From Phyllobacteriaceae bacterium (lineage in GTDB: Bacteria > Pseudomonadota > Alphaproteobacteria > Rhizobiales > Rhizobiaceae): a DNA stretch of 44,806 nucleotides. Positions 34,858-43,164 of this stretch are shown in pieces. The stretch covers positions 1-44,806 of the forward strand of contig JAJUHJ010000012.1 in assembly GCA_029279965.1 (NCBI GenBank). The letters are read 5' to 3'. The notes beneath the pieces were generated by a model that worked only from the letters and a program-made list of their open reading frames with translations, did no database searches and was not told the origin of the DNA. The first letter of the stretch is position 1. Each line of letters begins with the position of its first letter. Both the position numbers and the translations under genes were made by a program.

Positions 34858-35076
34858 GGTCGCGGCACCATGTATGCCGCCATACTGACGACGGCGCGCC
34901 GGTTGCATTTCACGGTCGCTCTCTTCCGCCGTGCATTCCAACTCCGAGACGAGAAGATGCGCTGTGACCTCGTTCTCCGCACCTGTACGGATACCAGACT
35001 TTCATCCGGCGGAAAGCTTCTACACGAGTGATGTTGCCTCAATATCGTTAGGGCAAGCTGGAAACTGGCTCGTGCA

Positions 35077-35850
35077 TCAGAGGCCGTTGCGGGGACGCCA
35101 ATATGCGTAGTCGTAGACCAGCGAGAACCCGGCCCGCGTGTAAAGATTGACGGCAGGAGTATTCTGCTTGTGCACCTGAAGCCACATGACACTGGCACCC
35201 TGATGCGCAGCGTGGCCGAACAGTGCGGCCAGAAAAGCCCGGCCCACTCCTTTTCCACGGGCACTTGCGGTGACCAACATGTTCATCAAGGCGCAACGGC
35301 TTCCATCGAACCAGAGCATGGCGCCCGCCAGCGGAGCGGATGCGTCTGCCGGGTGCCAGAGCGGGCGCGCTGCACGTTCGGGAATGAGCTGGAATATCTG
35401 CCGCAATGTCTGCCGCGCCTCCGATGACAAGTCGCGGTTTTCGAGCTGGAACTCAAGCCACCGGGTGAAAGACACATCCGGAATCAGCGATGGATCGGGA
35501 TCTGCCGGCGCCTGTAGCCGACGATCGTAGACTGCCGCTTCGCGAAACATCTCCCAACCCCGCCCGGCAAGTTCGGATTCGAGGTGGGGCCAGAGCCGCG
35601 GCACACGTAGAACCGGCTCGATCCCATGCGCCTTTGAAAAGGACACCGTTTCGGCCAAAAGCGCATCGAGCGGGCTTTCCTCCGGGTCGAGCAATGTGAC
35701 GCTGGAATTGCGATAATTGAGGCCTCCCGCGGCCCGAAAGACGCTCCCCATGCGGTGCTCTGTCACGATCGCAGGGAAGGCATCCATCCCCATACGCTCC
35801 AGTTCGCGCCAGTCGGATTGAAGAGCATTGCCGCCGCTTTGCAGGTTCAT
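35077..35850 (-). CDS. GNAT-family N-acetyltransferase
   Basis: A 257-residue protein whose C-terminal half is a GNAT domain: MLVTASARGKGVGRAFLAALFGHA gives the acetyl-CoA binding motif A, and VMWLQVHKQNTPAVNLYTRAGF the motif B region. The N-terminal half (about 1-130) resembles the N-terminal lobe of two-domain GNAT proteins. Overlaps the MmgE/PrpD gene by 4 bp (ATGA), so it is the last gene of the TTT operon. It may acetylate an amino compound made by the lyase, a tentative idea from context. Confidence 0.87.
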   Translation of the reverse strand: MNLQSGGNALQSDWRELERMGMDAFPAIVTEHRMGSVFRAAGGLNYRNSSVTLLDPEESPLDALLAETVSFSKAHGIEPVLRVPRLWPHLESELAGRGWEMFREAAVYDRRLQAPADPDPSLIPDVSFTRWLEFQLENRDLSSEARQTLRQIFQLIPERAARPLWHPADASAPLAGAMLWFDGSRCALMNMLVTASARGKGVGRAFLAALFGHAAHQGASVMWLQVHKQNTPAVNLYTRAGFSLVYDYAYWRPRNGL

Positions 35851-37208
35851 GATGACGTTTCAACCTTGTGGAGAACGGGAAAAATCAGATCGGCCACCGT
35901 TTCCGGCAAGGCCATTTCATCCCCGTCTTCCTGGGCGACCTGGCGGGAGAAGACGCGAACCGCTTCTCGCCTTGCCGCCGGCTGGGCCGCCGCCAACGTA
36001 TCGAAACGTTCCGACATTTCCGCCTCGCTCAAGGGAAACTCCGGATCGCCCCGGCGGCCTGTTCTCGCCTCGGTAATGCGCTCCCCTGACCGGGTGCTAA
36101 CCGTGACGCGCCCGGCGCGGATAGCGGGAAAGCCGCGTGTCAGGTGCGGGTCCTCTTTCAGCCGCACCTTGGCGGCCAAGGCACGGATCGCAGGATCGAA
36201 GACGTTTTCGGACGAGAGAGAAAGTTGGCCTGTGGTCCAGAGGATGGCCACGCAAACAGACGTTGAGAAGCGTGCCTGGGCGATGGTCTGCGGATTTGGG
36301 ATTCCAGCGATGTCCAAGGTGGCCGAAAAGCTTTCGACCGAGATTTCGGTGATCTCGTCGGCAGGCACGCCGGTTCGCGCGCGCAGCTCTTGGACAGCGT
36401 CGAGAATATGGTGCATCTGGCCACAGACCGGCCAAGCCTTGGTCGTGGCGGTCGTCAGCGCAAGATTTTCAACCGTGTCCGCGGGCTTGAGTTTTGACCT
36501 GTCGAGCGAAAGCCCGAAGGCTTTCGCCAGGCCCCTGTCACCTTCAAGAATACGGGTCGCGCCCGGCACGCCGCTTTTGGCGAGCGAGGCCGCCCAAAGG
36601 CCGTTGCGGACCGCGTGACCGATATGAGCGGGCTTGGCCGCTTCGGCGCCATCATCGAGCAATTGCCATAGACCGGCCGCCTGAGTGCCGGCGTGACCAA
36701 GCGCCCACAGTGCACGCTCTTCATCGAGATCCAGGAGCACACCGGCGGCCGCGGCGGCTCCAAAAACACCGGCGGTGGCAGTGGTGTGATGCCGTTTGTA
36801 GTGTTCCGGGCCCAACGCCGCACCGATGCGCACCGCAACTTCATAGCCTGCCGTTATGGCGGTACGCATTTGGGCAAAGGACACGGCGTGCCGTGCGGCA
36901 AGTCCCAACACCGGAGGAATGACCACCACGCCGGGATGCAACATGGCGAGACGGTGACCGTCGTCAATCTCTTCGATGTGAGAAAGTGCGGCCACCAGCC
37001 AGGCAGTGTCGGTAAGATCGGAGTCCTTGCCGTTTCCGAGCAGGGCGGCAGCATTACGATAGGGCTCCGCCGCGGAAGAAGCGGCACCGGCATAATATGC
37101 CCCGAACCAGTCGAGAACGGCAGTGCCGGCACGCTTGCTGGATGCAGCAGCAAGGCGCGCTGCAGTACCGTCAGTGCTCCACCGTGTCAGCGGCCGCAGC
37201 CATTCCAT
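35847..37208 (-). CDS. MmgE/PrpD family protein
   Basis: Member of the MmgE/PrpD superfamily, which includes 2-methylcitrate dehydratase, cis-aconitate decarboxylase and iminodisuccinate epimerase. The 453-residue product begins with an all-helical domain (VLDWFGAYYAG, HIEEIDDGHRLAMLHPGVVVIPPVLGLA, with the family's DDGH/HPG segment) and contains KAWPVCGQMHHILDAVQEL and VSFxA-type strands of the second lid domain. The ATG at 37208 lies 5 bp after the M20 stop; the track start at 37265 overlaps that gene. Combined with a fumarase/aspartase-type lyase upstream, an epimerase role is suggested; a dehydratase role remains possible. Confidence 0.88.
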   Translation of the reverse strand: MEWLRPLTRWSTDGTAARLAAASSKRAGTAVLDWFGAYYAGAASSAAEPYRNAAALLGNGKDSDLTDTAWLVAALSHIEEIDDGHRLAMLHPGVVVIPPVLGLAARHAVSFAQMRTAITAGYEVAVRIGAALGPEHYKRHHTTATAGVFGAAAAAGVLLDLDEERALWALGHAGTQAAGLWQLLDDGAEAAKPAHIGHAVRNGLWAASLAKSGVPGATRILEGDRGLAKAFGLSLDRSKLKPADTVENLALTTATTKAWPVCGQMHHILDAVQELRARTGVPADEITEISVESFSATLDIAGIPNPQTIAQARFSTSVCVAILWTTGQLSLSSENVFDPAIRALAAKVRLKEDPHLTRGFPAIRAGRVTVSTRSGERITEARTGRRGDPEFPLSEAEMSERFDTLAAAQPAARREAVRVFSRQVAQEDGDEMALPETVADLIFPVLHKVETSS

Positions 37209-37213
37209 TGCGT

Positions 37214-38395
37214 CTAGGCAGCCTTGCCGCGTGAGAGCGCTTCGCGCGCCACTTCGACCCACCATGCCGCGCCGGTCGTAAGTATCTCATCGTTGAACCT
37301 ATAGGTGGGACTGTGAAGCAGGCAGCCGCCCTCCGTCGAGCCTGCGCCCAGCCACATGTAACAGCCGGGCCGCTTTTGCAGCATGAAGGCAAAATCCTCC
37401 GACGCCATGGAGGGCGCGAATGTATCGCTCACCTTTTGCTCTCCGGCGACGGCGCGGGCGGCGTCCAAGGCAATGCCCGTCTCGCGCCCGGTGTTCACCG
37501 TGGAAGGATACCGCCTCATGTAATCGAGTGTGACCTCGATTCCGAAAGACTTCGCAACGCCCTGACAGATCTCACCCATACGCGCCTCGATGAGGTCCTG
37601 CACTTGCGGCGTGAAATGGCGTGTGCAGCCGCGCATCACGACTTCCGAGGGCAGAACGTTCCAGGCGTCGCCACCATGAATCTGCGTCACCGAAACAACA
37701 GCCGTATCCTGAGGGTCGATCGTGCGCGCTACGATGGACTGGAACATGGTCTGGATGTGGCTTGCCGCCAGCAGCATATCCTTGCCCAGATGCGGCATGG
37801 CCGCGTGAGCACCCTGACCGGAGATGGTGATTTCGAAAACGTCGAATGCAGCCATCTGCGGGCCCACCCGCCCGGCGAAGTGCCCCTCGGTCAGTCCCGG
37901 CCAATTGTGTAGGCCGTAAAGCTCCTGCATGGGGAACTTTTCAAAGAGACCGTCGGCGATCATCTTGTCGGCTCCGGCCTCACCTTCCTCGGCGGGCTGA
38001 AAAACGAAGTGCAGCGTGCCGTTAAAGTTCCTCGTCTCGGCAAAGTAGCGCGCGGCTGCCAGAAGCATCGTCATATGCCCGTCATGGCCGCAGGCGTGCA
38101 TCTTGCCCGGTTCCTTCGAGGCATAGGGCAGGTTGGTCTGCTCGGTGATGGGCAGCGCATCCATATCGGCTCTCAGGCCTATAGCCGGACCCTCACCGTT
38201 GGAGAGCGTGGCCACCACGCCTGTACCACCCAGACCGCGAACAGGCTCGTAGCCGAAACTCTTGAGCTTGTCGGCCACGAAATCGGAGGTCCAATGCTCC
38301 TCATAAGCGAGTTCAGGATGTTGGTGCAGCGTTTGCCGCCAGGACTTCAGATCCTCCTCGATGGAACGGAAGTAGTCGATTGGAACAGTACTCAT
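37214..38395 (-). CDS. M20-family amidohydrolase / aminoacylase
   Basis: Dinuclear-metal hydrolase of the M20D group (HipO/AmaA-like N-acyl amino acid or carbamoyl hydrolases), 393 residues. MHACGHDGHMTMLLAAA and PAEEGEAGADKMIADGLF carry metal ligands and the catalytic Glu; GQGAHAAMPHLGKDML is in the lid domain and PSMASEDFAFML completes the site. A perfect AAGGAGG lies 8 bp upstream of the ATG. It probably removes an acyl or related group from an amino acid derivative in the pathway served by the transporter. Confidence 0.92.
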   Translation of the reverse strand: MSTVPIDYFRSIEEDLKSWRQTLHQHPELAYEEHWTSDFVADKLKSFGYEPVRGLGGTGVVATLSNGEGPAIGLRADMDALPITEQTNLPYASKEPGKMHACGHDGHMTMLLAAARYFAETRNFNGTLHFVFQPAEEGEAGADKMIADGLFEKFPMQELYGLHNWPGLTEGHFAGRVGPQMAAFDVFEITISGQGAHAAMPHLGKDMLLAASHIQTMFQSIVARTIDPQDTAVVSVTQIHGGDAWNVLPSEVVMRGCTRHFTPQVQDLIEARMGEICQGVAKSFGIEVTLDYMRRYPSTVNTGRETGIALDAARAVAGEQKVSDTFAPSMASEDFAFMLQKRPGCYMWLGAGSTEGGCLLHSPTYRFNDEILTTGAAWWVEVAREALSRGKAA

Positions 38396-38409
38396 GGCGC
38401 TGTCCTCCT

Positions 38410-39777
38410 TCAGAAAGGGTCGTTTTGTGAAAGGCTCCTGGAGAGCGCAATTGTGTCTTCCACCTGGGCAACCGCGGTGCCAAGATAATCGCGGTAGTCG
38501 AGCAGCGCTTCCAATTCAGCCGGATCAAGCTTGTCCTTGAGCGCATCGGACTCGCCGATAGCCTGACGGAAGGGCTTGCCGCTCTGTGCGGCTTCCATAA
38601 TCACTTCGTGCAGCACGTGATGCGCGCTCTGCTTGCCGACCTTTTCCCCCAGCTTGAACATCACCGCTTCGGACATGATGGCGCCACTGGTCAGATCGAG
38701 ATTTTCAGCGATCTTGTCTTCGTTCACGACCAGGCCGCCGACCACCGTTCGCATGTGGTTGATGACACGATCGAGCATGATACAGCTTTCCGGCACGGTG
38801 TGCCAATCGAGCCGCCACACACTGGCGTCGCGCTCGTGCGAAACAACCATCGACTGCAGCCCAAGCGTCACATTGTTCATGACGATCTTGACCATGGTGC
38901 CGGAAAATTCCGAGCGCACCGCGTTGCGCTTGTGGGGCATGGTGGAACTGCCGACCATGGTGGCAGGCATCGGCTCGTGGACCTCGCCAAGTTCGGTGCG
39001 CGATAGCTGAAAGATCTCGTTGGCCAACCGGCCCATCGTACCGGCACAAATGCCGAGGACCGAAAGGAACTCGGCAACACCATCTCGGGCGCTTGCCCAC
39101 GAGACAGGCGGATAAACGAGGCCCAGCCGGTCTGCCATGCGCTGAGCGATCGCCTTGGCATCGGGCCCCAGCCCAGCCATTGTACCGACCCCTCCGTGAA
39201 GCATGATGAAAAAGGCACGATCCGGCACATCCTTGAAACGTTCAAGAGTGCGCCGGATTTCCGCGGCAAAGGTTGCCAGCTTCATACCCAGGGTCATGGG
39301 CAGGGCGTGCTGATTGTGCGTTCGACCGACGATAACGAGGTTCTTGTAACGCTCCGCCTGCTCGAGGCAGGTCTCCTCGAGAGCCTTGAGGTTCTTGAAG
39401 AGGATGCTCCAGGCATCCTTCATCTCCGCCGCCAAAGCAGTGTCCTGAACGTCCTGGGTAGTGGCTCCGTAATGGATCCATTCGCCGGCCCCATTGTCGC
39501 ACGCTCGCTCGAAGGCACGCAGAACGGGGACAAGGGTGTGTCCCGCCTTGCCCAGTTCCTCGCGGATGAAGGCGGCATCGAGATTCTCGACCTGCGCCTT
39601 TCGCTTGATCTCCTCGGCCGCTTCTTTGGGAATGACACCGTCCTCAGCCTGGACCAGCGCCAATTCCGCCCAGAAGTCGAGCCAGCGCTGAAACCGGCGC
39701 TCGTCGTCGAATACGGCACGCATCTCGGGCGTGCCCCAGCTGTCTTTATAATAGGAGTGGTCGATAATGTGTGCCAT
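38410..39777 (-). CDS. Fumarase/aspartase-superfamily lyase (PurB/PcaB-like)
   Basis: Homotetrameric lyase of the class II fumarase/aspartase superfamily, 455 residues. The signature GSSTMPHKRNAVRSEFSG is intact, as are IHYGATTQDVQDTALA and GRTHNQHALPMTLGMKLA, the three active-site segments. The sequence is nearest to adenylosuccinate lyase and 3-carboxymuconate cycloisomerase types, but the location in a TTT transporter operon argues against purine synthesis. Superfamily members commonly release fumarate from an N-substituted aspartate. Likely substrates include N-substituted aspartates such as iminodisuccinate; not proven. It lies 33 bp after tctA and 14 bp before the M20 gene. Confidence 0.9.
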   Translation of the reverse strand: MAHIIDHSYYKDSWGTPEMRAVFDDERRFQRWLDFWAELALVQAEDGVIPKEAAEEIKRKAQVENLDAAFIREELGKAGHTLVPVLRAFERACDNGAGEWIHYGATTQDVQDTALAAEMKDAWSILFKNLKALEETCLEQAERYKNLVIVGRTHNQHALPMTLGMKLATFAAEIRRTLERFKDVPDRAFFIMLHGGVGTMAGLGPDAKAIAQRMADRLGLVYPPVSWASARDGVAEFLSVLGICAGTMGRLANEIFQLSRTELGEVHEPMPATMVGSSTMPHKRNAVRSEFSGTMVKIVMNNVTLGLQSMVVSHERDASVWRLDWHTVPESCIMLDRVINHMRTVVGGLVVNEDKIAENLDLTSGAIMSEAVMFKLGEKVGKQSAHHVLHEVIMEAAQSGKPFRQAIGESDALKDKLDPAELEALLDYRDYLGTAVAQVEDTIALSRSLSQNDPF

Positions 39778-39810
39778 TCGATCCTGTTCCAGACTCTTCA
39801 GAGAAATCGG

Positions 39811-41355
39811 CTATTCCGAGCCTGCGGCTCTAGCTTGCTCCTTCGTCCTGCGTGAGCGGTTGATGATGGGCGTCAGGATGAAGAACATCGATGCCGCAAG
39901 CAGAACGAAACTGATGGGGTGTGATACCGGATTGATGAAAACAATCCAATTGCCACCCGAGAGCTGCAGCGCCTGGAAGAGCGACGATTCGATTCTTTCG
40001 CCAAGGATGACGGCCAGGATGATCGGAGCGATGGGAACGCCCGTCTTCTTGAAGAGATAGCCCACAAAGCCGAACAACAGAGCGACCCAGATGCCGAAAA
40101 TCGTACTCTCCACCGCATAGGCGCCGGAAAGACACAAGAAGGCGATGCTCGTCGCCAGGACGCTCTTGGGAAGGCTGTAGACGAACCGTATCATCGACCG
40201 CACCAGCAGATAGGCCACCGGTCCCATCACCAGATTGGCGATCAGGAAGGCCAGAATGATCATCCATGCGATGTCGATCGAGCGCTGAAACAAGAGCGGC
40301 CCGGGGGTCATGCCCTGAATCTCCAGAGCGGCGATGAACAGCGCGGAAACAGAGTTCCCCGGGATGCCAAGTGAAAGCAGCGGCACCATCGAACTGGCGA
40401 CCACCGCATTGTTGGCTGCCTCGGGCGCTGCCACACCTTCAGGAACGCCTTCACCCCAGGGGGTGACATTGCTGTCCGATCCATGCTTGCGGACATAGGC
40501 GCGGGACGCCTGATCGTAACTGACATAAATAGCAATCAGGGCGCCGGCGCCGGGAATGACGCCGACTACGTTTCCGATAGCCGAACTCTGGAGCCATGTT
40601 GGCCAGAGCCGGGAAATCATGGCGCGGCTGGGTGGAACAGCGCTGATTGCTTCCGAACGCTCGATCTGAATCCCGGCGCGCCGGTCTCGGATCATGTCTT
40701 CGACCAGCTCGAGGACCGCTGCAACACCGAAGAGCCCTACGAGAAGCGGGACCAGCGGCACACCTTGGTAGAAATAGAAATTCCCGAAGGTGAACCGCGA
40801 TTCGCCGTGCTGAAAGCCGACCATTGCGATCAGGAGTCCGAAGGCAGCGGCAATGATGCCCTTGAAGATGCTGCCCCTCATCATCCCGACAACGCTCGCC
40901 ATACCAAGGACGCCCAGCGCAAAATTCTCCGTGGGTCCAAAACGCAGGGCAAACGCCGCCAGAACCGGCGCAAGAAAGATGAGAACCAGAGCGCTGCTTA
41001 TTCCACCGACAACCGAGGAGGAAATGGCGACGCCGATTGCCTCGCTAGCCTGCCCCTTCCTGGCCATGGCGTTGCCGTCCAGCGATGACAGCAGAGATGA
41101 GGCCGTGCCAGGGACATTCAACATGATGGCAGGAATGGCGCCGCCGATAGCGGTGGCGCAGTACACGCCCACCATGAGCGCCAGCGCATTGGCTGCATCC
41201 ATGGAAAATGCAAAAGGAATGAAGACGGCAAAGGCGATATTGTCGTTAAGCCCCGGCATGGCGCCGATGAAGAGGCCCGCCACGACGCCGATCATCAGGA
41301 ACATCAGCACTTCGGGCTGAAACAGCACGAAAAGGCCCGCGAGAATGTCCTCCAC
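39811..41355 (-). CDS. tctA: Tripartite tricarboxylate transporter, large permease TctA
   Basis: Large membrane subunit of a TTT family carboxylate importer, 514 residues with about 12 hydrophobic segments. GLFIGAMPGLNDNIAFAVFIPF and GVIPGAGALIAIYVSYDQASR are the duplicated glycine/proline motifs of TctA, and GIPGNSVSALFIAAL is a further family mark. It starts at GTG (41355) after AAAGGGGGTAGCC. TctA transports with TctB using substrate delivered by TctC. Confidence 0.94.
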   Translation of the reverse strand: MEDILAGLFVLFQPEVLMFLMIGVVAGLFIGAMPGLNDNIAFAVFIPFAFSMDAANALALMVGVYCATAIGGAIPAIMLNVPGTASSLLSSLDGNAMARKGQASEAIGVAISSSVVGGISSALVLIFLAPVLAAFALRFGPTENFALGVLGMASVVGMMRGSIFKGIIAAAFGLLIAMVGFQHGESRFTFGNFYFYQGVPLVPLLVGLFGVAAVLELVEDMIRDRRAGIQIERSEAISAVPPSRAMISRLWPTWLQSSAIGNVVGVIPGAGALIAIYVSYDQASRAYVRKHGSDSNVTPWGEGVPEGVAAPEAANNAVVASSMVPLLSLGIPGNSVSALFIAALEIQGMTPGPLLFQRSIDIAWMIILAFLIANLVMGPVAYLLVRSMIRFVYSLPKSVLATSIAFLCLSGAYAVESTIFGIWVALLFGFVGYLFKKTGVPIAPIILAVILGERIESSLFQALQLSGGNWIVFINPVSHPISFVLLAASMFFILTPIINRSRRTKEQARAAGSE

Positions 41356-41372
41356 GGCTACCCCCTTTTTCG

Positions 41373-41852
41373 TTAGTGGATCAGGCGCCGAATAGGCCTG
41401 AGAAATTCGTCGATGACCGACAGTTCAGGCAGCCTGATATTGAAAATAACCGAGAAGGTTAGGAAGCAGGCAAGAACGATGAGCGCCGCGGAAATCGCAA
41501 TGCGCACCGGATCACGCTCTCCCGCGACAAACAGCATGCCTGCCGCGCAGACGAAGCCCGGCAGCACGTATCCCAGCCCGTAGGTAAGAGCCACGGCCCA
41601 TAGCAGCATGAGCACCGCGAAGGGCAAAGCGCCGCGCAGAACGGCCTGGACGTTTTCCGGCTTCGGCGCCGGTGCCATCTTGGCCACGGTTGCGGCCAGG
41701 ACCGCCGCGCCGCTGACCGCCAGGCTTATGGATAACCAGAAGGGAAAGTGGCGCGCCCGCCCGGAAAAATCCGAGGCGATATAGGCGAGGTAGAGGCCGC
41801 CCAGCAAACAAGCGAGCGCGAGATAGCAATCGGGCTGACGCAGGACGCGCAT
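41373..41852 (-). CDS. tctB: Tripartite tricarboxylate transporter, small permease TctB
   Basis: A 159-residue, four-helix membrane protein with the shape of TctB: LACLLGGLYLAYIA, FWLSISLAVSGAAVL, LPFAVLMLLWAVALTYGLGYVLPGF and AALIVLACFLTFSVIF. The ATG at 41852 (AAGGGAAG upstream) is preferred to GTG at 41858. It precedes tctA by 17 bp and follows tctC by about 127 bp containing a hairpin. Confidence 0.9.
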   Translation of the reverse strand: MRVLRQPDCYLALACLLGGLYLAYIASDFSGRARHFPFWLSISLAVSGAAVLAATVAKMAPAPKPENVQAVLRGALPFAVLMLLWAVALTYGLGYVLPGFVCAAGMLFVAGERDPVRIAISAALIVLACFLTFSVIFNIRLPELSVIDEFLRPIRRLIH

Positions 41853-41942
41853 GACCACTTCCCTTAAGCTGGATGTCGGCGATCACCGACAGAAAGGTTT
41901 TGGCAACAGCCGGAACTGCCAGTGAAGAAACCGGCAGGTTTA

Positions 41943-41972
41943 CACCAGTGGCGCCCTGGAGCGCCACTGGTG
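41943..41972 (-). terminator. Hairpin between tctC and tctB
   Basis: A perfect 12-bp stem CACCAGTGGCGC / GCGCCACTGGTG with a 6-nt loop, directly after the tctC stop and without a T tract on the minus strand. Probably an mRNA-stabilising or attenuating element that raises binding protein levels relative to the permease. Confidence 0.6.
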
Positions 41973-41979
41973 GTTATAT

Positions 41980-42939
41980 TTACTGCGCGACGCCGGCGTT
42001 CTCGATGATCTCGGTGGTCAGCTCATCGAAATTCTCGATAACCTGCCTGAATTCCTCCGGACCGGCATAGGTAACCGGCGACCCGAGATCGGCCATGCGG
42101 CTTATATAGTCCTCGTCCTGGCTAAGCTCACCAAGAATCTCAGCCAGCGTTTCGACGATCTCGTCTGGCGTGTCGGCGGGGACGCCCCAGCCACGGAAGG
42201 TCGCGAATTCAACGACGTTCAAGCCGGCTTCTTCCCAGGTCGGCACGTCCGGCAATTCCTCGAGACGGTCACGCGCGGCTACCGCAAGAATGCGGACGGT
42301 GCCGGCATCGGCCTGCTTTTTGGCTTCGCCCCAAGGCCAGAGCGCAGACTGTACGTGGTGGCCGGCCACCTGCTGAACCTGCTCGCCGAAGGCGGGAACG
42401 TTGATGATGTTGAGGTTGAGATCTGCGCGGTTCTCCAGCGCAAGGCCGCTCATGTGGTGGGACGTGCCCTCGGCTGAAGTCACCGTCGACACCTCTCCAC
42501 TGCGTGCGGCTTCAATGAAATCCTCAATGGTCTCAAACTCGGAATCGGTTGGCACGGCGATCACTTCCGGGTCGAGGGTATAGAGCGCCACTGCTCGGAA
42601 ATCATCGAGTTCGAAGGGGGTTTCCTGCAGTTTCGGATTGGTCACGATCGAACTGGTCATGGCCAGAACCGTCTGCCCATCGGGCGCTTCCCGCGCAACA
42701 GTGGCCTGCCCCACAATCGAGTTCGAAATATTTTCGACGACGAACTCGTAACCACCGCCCAGCAGGTCCAGCTTATTGGCCGAGTCCGCGATGATCCGGG
42801 TGGTGGTATCGACCGCGCCGCCGGGTGCAAACGGAACGATCAGACGCACGTCATCCGCCGGATAGTCCTGGGCGACAGCGGCGGCACCGGCAAAGCCCAC
42901 TGCGAGCGCGGTCATGAGCAAGGTTTTTGGAAATTTCAT
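41980..42939 (-). CDS. tctC: TctC-type solute-binding protein (Bug family)
   Basis: Periplasmic binding protein of the TctC/Bug family, 319 residues. It has a signal peptide (KFPKTLLMTALAVGFAGAAAVAQ) and the typical YPADDVRLIVPFAPGGAVDTTTRI opening. The mid-protein aspartate/Pro segments (VPAFGEQVQQVAG) and GWGVPADTPDEIVETLAE match the family. Bug proteins bind carboxylates through water-bridged contacts, fitting an amino-dicarboxylate or tricarboxylate ligand. Ribosome binding site GGAGGACAAAG. First gene of the operon, with an inverted repeat upstream. Confidence 0.93.
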   Translation of the reverse strand: MKFPKTLLMTALAVGFAGAAAVAQDYPADDVRLIVPFAPGGAVDTTTRIIADSANKLDLLGGGYEFVVENISNSIVGQATVAREAPDGQTVLAMTSSIVTNPKLQETPFELDDFRAVALYTLDPEVIAVPTDSEFETIEDFIEAARSGEVSTVTSAEGTSHHMSGLALENRADLNLNIINVPAFGEQVQQVAGHHVQSALWPWGEAKKQADAGTVRILAVAARDRLEELPDVPTWEEAGLNVVEFATFRGWGVPADTPDEIVETLAEILGELSQDEDYISRMADLGSPVTYAGPEEFRQVIENFDELTTEIIENAGVAQ

Positions 42940-42964
42940 CTTTGTCCTCCAGTTAGATCATTCG

Positions 42965-42986
42965 CGTTGCCGTACCGATCGCAACG
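42965..42986. promoter_or_regulatory. Inverted repeat CGTTGC-N10-GCAACG upstream of tctC
   Basis: A perfect 6-bp inverted repeat with a 10-bp spacer, 25 bp before the tctC start. The placement near the likely promoter suits an operator. No regulator gene lies in the operon or beside it within the window. Confidence 0.45.
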
Positions 42987-43164
42987 TTTGAAGTGGAATG
43001 GGTATCGCCGATTAGCTCATCATCGACAACCTCAATTGTGGCAAAGTTCAGCTAAAGCTGCTTTCCGCAATCGAAAAAACATCCTTGCTGCGCCGTGTCC
43101 CGGGCTCGAAGAGATTCAGCTTCCAACAGAAAGGGCAGGGCACACCGGCCGAAACCCGATACGA

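Noticed and set aside
38410-39777. Calling the lyase a housekeeping adenylosuccinate lyase (purB)
   Set aside because: Its position inside a TTT transporter operon with M20 and MmgE/PrpD genes on a plasmid argues for a catabolic role; only the superfamily is claimed.
43062-43077. TTTCCGCAATCGAAAA as a fifth IclR-type site
   Set aside because: The spacer is 4 rather than 5 bp and the right half-site does not match CGRAAC.
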